From NCBI RefSeq assembly GCF_963662805.1, contig NZ_OY759850.1, positions 28,613-92,612 of the forward strand: a stretch of DNA of 64,000 bases. The letters are read 5' to 3'. Positions 59,477-64,000 of the stretch are shown here, piece after piece (the first letter of the stretch is position 1; every line of letters begins with the position of its first letter). Source of the stretch: an uncultured Cohaesibacter sp. Lineage in GTDB: Bacteria; Pseudomonadota; Alphaproteobacteria; Rhizobiales; Cohaesibacteraceae. The position numbers and the translations under genes were made by a program. A model generated the notes under the pieces. That model worked only from the letters and a program-made list of their open reading frames with translations, did no database searches and was not told the DNA's origin.

Positions 59477-60547
59477 ATGTTCAAATCCCTTGCCAGAATT
59501 GCGCTTTTCACCGCCGTGGCCCTGCTGCCACTCAGCACTCCATCCGTTCAGGCTGCCGAAAAGAAAGACTTCAAGGTCTGCTGGTCCATTTATGTTGGCT
59601 GGATGCCATGGGGCTATCTGTCCGACAGCGGCATCATGAAGAAGTGGGCCGACAAATATGATATTTCCGTCGAGATCGTGCAGATCAACGACTATGTTGA
59701 GAGCATCAACCAATATACCGCTGGTGGATATGACGGCTGCTCCATGACAAACATGGATGCCCTGTCGATTCCGGCCGGTGGTGGTGTCGACACCACCGCA
59801 CTCATCGTCGGTGACTATTCCAACGGCAACGACGGCATCATCCTCAAGGACAAGAGCAAGCTTGAAGAGATCAAGGGCCAGAAGGTCAACCTCGTCGAGC
59901 TGTCCGTATCCCACTATCTCCTCGCCCGCGCGCTCGACAGCGTCGGTATGAGCGAGAAGGACGTCACTGTCGTCAATACCTCTGACGCCGACATGATCGC
60001 CGCCTACGCAACCGATGACGTCACCTCTGTGGTGACATGGAACCCGCTGCTCAGCGAAATCGAAGCCGAGGCCAACGCCACCAAGGTCTTTGACAGTGCG
60101 GGCATCCCCGGTGAGATCGTCGACATCATGATGGTCAATACCGAGACCCTTGCGGACAATCCCGCCTTCGGCAAGGCCCTGACAGGGGCATGGTACGAGC
60201 TGATGGCCCTGATGTCGTCCGACAGCGACGAAGGCAAGGCCGCACGCACCGCAATGGCCGAAGCCTCGGGCACCGACCTTGCCGGGTATGATGCCCAGCT
60301 CGCCACCACCAAGATGTTCTATACGCCCGCCGAGGCCGTGGCATTCACCCAAGGCAAGGAGCTGCCTGCAACCATGAAATTTGTCGCTGAGTTCCTCTTT
60401 GACAAGGGCATTCTGGGTGAAGGCGCTCCGAGCCCGGAATTCGTCGGTGTCTCCTTCCCCGATGGCTCGATCTATGGCGACAAGGGCAATGTCAAACTGA
60501 AATTTGACAGCTCCTACATGGAGATGGCCGCCAAGGGCGAACTCTGA
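59477..60547 (+). CDS. guanidine/urea-carboxylase-region type ABC substrate-binding protein
   Basis: Periplasmic binding protein of 356 residues with a signal peptide (MFKSLARIALFTAVALLPLSTPSVQA). It belongs to the TauA/NMT1-like branch annotated as the urea-carboxylase-region ABC binding protein. Visible features are KVCWSIYVGWMPWGYLSDSGIMKKW near residue 35, GGYDGCSMTNMDALSIPA, IVGDYSNGNDGI and VTSVVTWNPLLSEI near residue 180. It lies directly after the guanidine-I riboswitch, so I infer guanidine as ligand. GGAGAG lies eight bases upstream of ATG 59477. The tryptophan-rich N-terminal part could form an aromatic cation-binding site, but this is only an inference. Confidence 0.85.
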   Translation: MFKSLARIALFTAVALLPLSTPSVQAAEKKDFKVCWSIYVGWMPWGYLSDSGIMKKWADKYDISVEIVQINDYVESINQYTAGGYDGCSMTNMDALSIPAGGGVDTTALIVGDYSNGNDGIILKDKSKLEEIKGQKVNLVELSVSHYLLARALDSVGMSEKDVTVVNTSDADMIAAYATDDVTSVVTWNPLLSEIEAEANATKVFDSAGIPGEIVDIMMVNTETLADNPAFGKALTGAWYELMALMSSDSDEGKAARTAMAEASGTDLAGYDAQLATTKMFYTPAEAVAFTQGKELPATMKFVAEFLFDKGILGEGAPSPEFVGVSFPDGSIYGDKGNVKLKFDSSYMEMAAKGEL

Positions 60548-60565
60548 TCCCGACCTCAACCGCCA

Positions 60566-60599
60566 CTCCGATCCCTTCTATCGCGGAACGGGATCGGGG
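60566..60599 (+). terminator. intercistronic hairpin between binding protein and permease
   Basis: CTCCGATCCC and GGGATCGGGG pair across 14 bases, followed by GTGACCCTTTT. It lies between the binding-protein gene and the permease gene and may act as a partial terminator that keeps the binding protein in excess. Confidence 0.6.
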
Positions 60600-60627
60600 T
60601 GACCCTTTTGATCGAAGCGGAGCAGGC

Positions 60628-61173
60628 ATGCGCATCATCAACCGAAAACCGGGACGGGTGACGGCCTTTGCGTTGGGGATCATTCCCTTCGTCGCGACCA
60701 TCCTTGCCTATGCCATCGCCAGCCACTATCGGCGTCTCGACAATCCGGCAGACAAGCTGTTGCCGTCGCTCGAGTCCATGGGAGCCGCCTTCATGCGCAT
60801 GGCAACCGAACCGGACCGGCGATCCGGCGACCTGCTCCTTTGGGTCGATACCTTCGATAGCCTGTGGCGCCTCGGGTTCGGCATGGCGATCTCGACACTT
60901 CTCGCCATATGGCTGGGGATCCTGATCGGTTTCATCCCCCATGTGCGCTCTTCTCTGGCTCCCTATATCGCCACCTTCTCGCTCATACCGCCGATCACCG
61001 TCCTGCCGATCCTCTTCATCATCTTCGGGCTCGGTGAGGTTTCGAAAATCGCCCTGATCGTCGTCGGTACAGCCCCTGTCATGATCCGCTCGGTGGCGCA
61101 AAGCGTGCTTGATATTCCGCGCGAAATGATCATCAAGGCCGAAACCCTCGGGCGAGTGTCTGGCAGATGGTGA
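60628..61173 (+). CDS. guanidine-operon ABC permease, N-terminal part (frameshifted)
   Basis: First 181 residues of a TauC/SsuC-type permease with about four membrane segments and the start of the EAA-like loop (REMIIKAETLG). The frame then leaves the family pattern at the run GGG, 61150-61152, and stops at 61173. One more G there would give ETLGASVWQMVTRVVLPQ and restore the full permease of about 273 residues. ATG 60628 follows GGAG. As written, the transporter would lack a complete permease, which seems unlikely for an otherwise intact operon; a sequencing error is the simplest reading, but a real lesion is possible. Confidence 0.8.
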   Translation: MRIINRKPGRVTAFALGIIPFVATILAYAIASHYRRLDNPADKLLPSLESMGAAFMRMATEPDRRSGDLLLWVDTFDSLWRLGFGMAISTLLAIWLGILIGFIPHVRSSLAPYIATFSLIPPITVLPILFIIFGLGEVSKIALIVVGTAPVMIRSVAQSVLDIPREMIIKAETLGRVSGRW

Positions 61174-61448
61174 CCCGCGTTGTGCTGCCTCAGGTTTTGC
61201 CCAATCTGATCACGGCCTTGAGGCTCGGTCTCGTTCCGGCCTGGATCTTCCTCATTTCCGCCGAGGCCATCGCCTCGACATCCGGTCTTGGTTATCGCAT
61301 TTTTCTCGTACGACGCTATCTCGCCATGGACGTCATCCTGCCCTATGTGGTCTGGATCACGCTTCTCGCCTTCATCATCGACCGTCTGCTGCTGATCTTC
61401 TCGCGCCGGGCTTTCCCCTGGCATCACATGGGAGGGCAGGCGCTGTGA
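61167..61448 (+). CDS. guanidine-operon ABC permease, C-terminal part (frameshifted)
   Basis: The remaining 93 residues of the same permease, in the frame one base back from the preceding part. It begins MVTRVVLPQVLPNLITALRLGL, the downstream half of the EAA loop, continues through AEAIASTSGLGYRIFLVRRYL and ends in a final membrane helix. The GTGA overlap with the ATPase gene shows that its reading frame is still the functional one. No ribosome-binding site is seen near 61167, so it is not a separate gene. Confidence 0.8.
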   Translation: MVTRVVLPQVLPNLITALRLGLVPAWIFLISAEAIASTSGLGYRIFLVRRYLAMDVILPYVVWITLLAFIIDRLLLIFSRRAFPWHHMGGQAL

Positions 61449-62290
61449 CCGATTACCCCAAACTCGCCGTGCGCAATGTTGGCAAGAGCTACGATGGCAA
61501 TCCCGTTCTTGAGCATGTGGATCTGACCGTCGAGGCAGGCACCTTCTGCGCCATCGTCGGGGCATCCGGCTGCGGCAAGTCGACCTTCCTGCGCATGTTG
61601 CTCAGTCAGGAACGGCCCTCCAAGGGCGAGATCTTTCTGGATGGCAAACCGATCCCCGAGGAGCCGACCCCAGACCGGGGCATCGTCTTCCAGAAATATT
61701 CGGTCTTCTCCCATCTGACCGTGGCAGAAAACCTCATTCTGGCGACCGAATTCGAACGCGCTCCAACCCTCGGCCGCCTGTTCGGCAGCGCCCGCACAAA
61801 GGCACGGGACGAGGTGCAGGATGTCATCGACCGCATCGGCTTGGGACCGGCGGCAGATCGTTATCCGACCCAGCTTTCGGGCGGTATGCAGCAACGCCTG
61901 GCCATCGCTCAGGCGCTGATCAAGCGGCCGAGCATCCTGTTGCTTGACGAGCCGTTCGGAGCCCTCGATCCGGGCATCCGGGCCGATATGCACGAGCTGT
62001 TGCTCGCCCTGTGGCGAGAACTCGACATGACTATTTTCATGGTCACCCACGACATTCATGAGGCTTTCAAACTGGGCACACGGCTGCTGGTCTTCGACAA
62101 GGTCCGGCATGATCCCCACGCCCCGGAAGCCTATGGAGCCACGATCACCTACGATCTCCCCCTCACCAAACCCACTCACGTCGAAGAGACCGGAGAGACC
62201 GGACCCGAGGACATTGAAGAAGCCCTCCGTCACGCGCCTCTTGCTGCGTCTTCGAGTGACCCAACAGAAACGCAAATCAAAGAGGCATGA
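61445..62290 (+). CDS. guanidine-operon ABC transporter ATPase
   Basis: A 281-residue ABC ATPase of the TauB/SsuB type. Walker A is GASGCGKSTF near residue 40, the Q-loop lies in GIVFQKYSVFSHLTV, the signature LSGGMQQRLAIAQAL near residue 140, Walker B SILLLDEPFGALDPG, and the H-loop MVTHDIHEAFKLG. After residue 225 there is an acidic, low-complexity C-terminus. The start is GTG 61445, overlapping the permease stop, with GGGAGGG nearby. Together with the binding protein and permease it should import guanidine. Confidence 0.88.
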   Translation: MTDYPKLAVRNVGKSYDGNPVLEHVDLTVEAGTFCAIVGASGCGKSTFLRMLLSQERPSKGEIFLDGKPIPEEPTPDRGIVFQKYSVFSHLTVAENLILATEFERAPTLGRLFGSARTKARDEVQDVIDRIGLGPAADRYPTQLSGGMQQRLAIAQALIKRPSILLLDEPFGALDPGIRADMHELLLALWRELDMTIFMVTHDIHEAFKLGTRLLVFDKVRHDPHAPEAYGATITYDLPLTKPTHVEETGETGPEDIEEALRHAPLAASSSDPTETQIKEA

Positions 62291-62291
62291 C

Positions 62292-63530
62292 ATGAGCATT
62301 CTGGACGCATCCGGCCCTCAAACACGACACAAGGTGGCCGGTCGACTTGGCCGTAAGGGCACCGAACGCCACCATCATCCGGACTTCGACAAGCTGCAGC
62401 TGCGCGGCTGGAAGGCCGCCGAGAAGGAAGGCATGCTGCCGAGCGCGGCATGGGAGAAGGAAAAACAATGGGCACTGCGCATGGGCCTGACCGGTTCGGA
62501 TAGCCTCACTGACAAATCCATCCCCACCTTCGCTCGCGGTGAGCTGCCCCACTATGCGGGCATCAACACCTTCCTCAAGGCGCCCTACATCGAGGATGTG
62601 ACGCAAGTTGGCGCCTATGATGCGGCTGTGATCGGCATCCCGTTCGACGGCGGCACCACCTATCGCCCCGGCACCCGTTTCGGCCCGCAAGGGGTCCGCA
62701 AGATTTCCGCTCTCTACACCCCTTACAACTATGAAATGGGTGTTGACCTGAGAGAGCAGATGACCCTCTGCGACGTCGGTGACGTCTTCACCATTCCCGC
62801 CAACATCGAGAAGACCTTCGACCAGATCACCCGTGCTGTCAGCCATGTGGTCTCCTCGGGAGCCCTGCCGATCATGATCGGCGGTGACCATTCCATCGGT
62901 TTCCCTTGTGTGCGCGGCATCGCCGAATGCACATCCAAGCGCATCGGCATCGTGCATTTCGACCGCCACATCGACATTCAGGAGAAGGATCTCGATGAGC
63001 GGATGCACACGACGCCGTGGTTCCACGCGACTGATCTGGTCAATGTGCCAGCAGTCAATCTGGTGCAGATCGGCATCGGTGGCTGGCAGGTCCCGCGCGA
63101 AGGGGTCGAGGTTGCCCGTGACCGCAACACCAACATCTTCACCATGCGCGACGTCGAAGAACTGGGCCTTGCCGAGACCGCAGCCCGCGCGCTTGAGCTC
63201 GCCTGGAAGGATGCCGACGCGGTCTATATCTCGTTTGACATCGACAGCGTCGATTGCGGCTTCGTGCCGGGCACGGGCTGGCCGGAGCCGGGTGGCTTCC
63301 TGCCGCGTGAAGCGCTGGAGCTGGTCTCGCTCGTTGCCAAGGAAGGCATTTGCGGCCTTGAAGTTGTTGAGGTTTCTCCGCCATATGACTGCTCGGACAT
63401 CACCGCTCTGCTCGCCACCCGTGTGATCGTCGATGTGCTCGGCACCCTTGTCGCGCATGGCAAGATGGGGTCGCATAAATCCATCATCGACAAGCCGGTT
63501 ACCATTCCTGCCGGCCCGGATGTGGGGTGA
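62292..63530 (+). CDS. gdmH: ureohydrolase-family guanidine hydrolase (GdmH-like)
   Basis: A 412-residue arginase/agmatinase-fold enzyme. The dinuclear metal site is visible: GGDHSIG near residue 198, HFDRHIDIQEKDLDERMHT near residue 220, and SFDIDSVDCGFVPGTGWPEPGG near residue 317. The middle motif is D-R-H-x-D instead of the usual D-A-H-x-D, as I recall for the nickel-dependent guanidine hydrolase of cyanobacteria. An extended N-terminus of about 100 residues also fits GdmH rather than agmatinase. Guanidine-I riboswitch and dedicated transporter support the hydrolysis of guanidine to urea and ammonia. Guanidinobutyrase or agmatinase activity remains possible. The next gene encodes a His-rich protein that may supply nickel. 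Confidence 0.87.
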   Translation: MSILDASGPQTRHKVAGRLGRKGTERHHHPDFDKLQLRGWKAAEKEGMLPSAAWEKEKQWALRMGLTGSDSLTDKSIPTFARGELPHYAGINTFLKAPYIEDVTQVGAYDAAVIGIPFDGGTTYRPGTRFGPQGVRKISALYTPYNYEMGVDLREQMTLCDVGDVFTIPANIEKTFDQITRAVSHVVSSGALPIMIGGDHSIGFPCVRGIAECTSKRIGIVHFDRHIDIQEKDLDERMHTTPWFHATDLVNVPAVNLVQIGIGGWQVPREGVEVARDRNTNIFTMRDVEELGLAETAARALELAWKDADAVYISFDIDSVDCGFVPGTGWPEPGGFLPREALELVSLVAKEGICGLEVVEVSPPYDCSDITALLATRVIVDVLGTLVAHGKMGSHKSIIDKPVTIPAGPDVG

Positions 63531-63534
63531 ACAA

Positions 63535-64000
63535 ATGAGCAAACCACACCATCATCATCACGGTCATGAACACCATCATGACCATGGCCACAGCCATCAC
63601 AGCCACGGTCATGGCCACAGCCATCACCATCATGATCATCACCATGATCATGCGATCGGGCACAATCACCCCCATGGGGATCATCTGCATTCCCATGTTC
63701 ACGGGGCCTCTGATGCTGACCGTGCCGAGGATGTTCAGGCGTTGGCAACTAGCTTCATCGACGGCTTTCGAGCCGCAGAGGACAAGACGAGCTATCTGCG
63801 TCTCGCCGGGGTGCCGTTCCACCGAACCGGCTCGGACGGGCTGGTCCAGCATCTCGTGGATGCCGCGATCAGCAGCAACTGGCAGATCGGCACAGCGTCT
63901 CCTGCCTTTGCCTCCCGTGAGCTGGTCTACATGCCGTTCCCCGGTTCCATGGTCAAGGATCGCACGACCATGACATTCACCTATGTTTCCCTGACGGAGC
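63535..64000 (+). CDS. extremely histidine-rich protein, 3' end cut by window
   Basis: The first 155 residues are visible. Residues 5-56 contain about 31 histidines with Gly, Ser, Asp and Glu (a metal-chelating tail), and the rest is an ordinary domain: DVQALATSFIDGFRAAEDK, YLRLAGVPFHR, LVQHLVDAAIS, ELVYMPFPGSMVKDRTTMTF. It starts five bases after the gdmH stop in the same direction. His tails like this occur in nickel chaperones and storage proteins (UreE, HypB, SlyD types), but the visible domain matches none of these that I know. A nickel-delivery or storage role for GdmH is inferred from context only. It is not HypB: no GTP-binding motif is seen in this part. Confidence 0.65.
   Translation, partial: MSKPHHHHHGHEHHHDHGHSHHSHGHGHSHHHHDHHHDHAIGHNHPHGDHLHSHVHGASDADRAEDVQALATSFIDGFRAAEDKTSYLRLAGVPFHRTGSDGLVQHLVDAAISSNWQIGTASPAFASRELVYMPFPGSMVKDRTTMTFTYVSLTE

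Noticed and set aside
63540..63700. CAT/CAC-rich repeat near the right edge
   Set aside because: It is the coding sequence of the His-rich N-terminus following gdmH, not a DNA repeat with its own role.

Overview
This window is chromosomal DNA of an alphaproteobacterium, probably a marine, facultatively anaerobic member of the Hyphomicrobiales. A Cohaesibacter-like relative is my guess from gene content; the genus is not proven. Coding density is high, and no tRNA, rRNA, insertion sequence, prophage or CRISPR array is visible. Genes fall into compact operons whose borders are marked by hairpin terminators and a few recognisable regulatory sites.

Layout, left to right. 1-0.9 kb: end-truncated threonine/serine dehydratase and a small DUF3329 membrane protein. 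1-7.6 kb: LacI-type regulator divergent from a Ugp-type glycerol-3-phosphate ABC transporter (ugpBAEC) that ends in an endonuclease/exonuclease/phosphatase-fold enzyme. 7.8-12.7 kb: TPP riboswitch, thiMED and a ThiYZX-type pyrimidine-precursor transporter (thiamine salvage). 12.7-17.7 kb: VIT-family metal transporter, oxyR/katG divergent pair and an L,D-transpeptidase. 18.2-22.0 kb: sodium-pumping biotin decarboxylase, best read as methylmalonyl-CoA decarboxylase (mmdA-D-C-B), preceded by a structured leader and an unlisted 44-residue membrane microprotein.

22.6-32.7 kb: two consecutive sets of circularly permuted ATP-grasp, alpha-E and transglutaminase proteins, a widespread system of unknown product. 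33.1-41.2 kb: anaerobic redox module under a putative FNR box, consisting of an oversized pyruvate:ferredoxin oxidoreductase (frameshifted in this sequence) and an NfnB-NfnA fusion flavoprotein. 41.3-47.7 kb: single-domain globin, tamB and tamA. 48-52.3 kb: CstA-type transporter with a LytS/LytTR (BtsSR-like) two-component pair, which suggests pyruvate sensing and uptake. 52.7-57.8 kb: imelysin, di-heme DUF1111, second imelysin, DUF1513 (iron-related cluster).

57.9-64 kb is the most striking part. A His-rich DmeF-type Ni/Co exporter lies divergent from a guanidine-utilisation operon. A canonical sigma-54 promoter is followed directly by a guanidine-I (ykkC) riboswitch. Then come an ABC transporter (binding protein, permease with a one-base frameshift, ATPase), a ureohydrolase resembling the nickel-dependent guanidine hydrolase GdmH, and an extremely His-rich protein cut by the window end. 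The layout suggests that guanidine is used as a nitrogen source, controlled both by nitrogen status and by the ligand, with dedicated nickel handling.

Taken together, the PFOR/Nfn module, sodium-pumping decarboxylase, globin and pyruvate-type transporter suggest a lifestyle that shifts between oxic respiration and fermentation. The two one-base frameshifts (nifJ and the guanidine permease) may be sequencing errors and should be checked before either is called a pseudogene.
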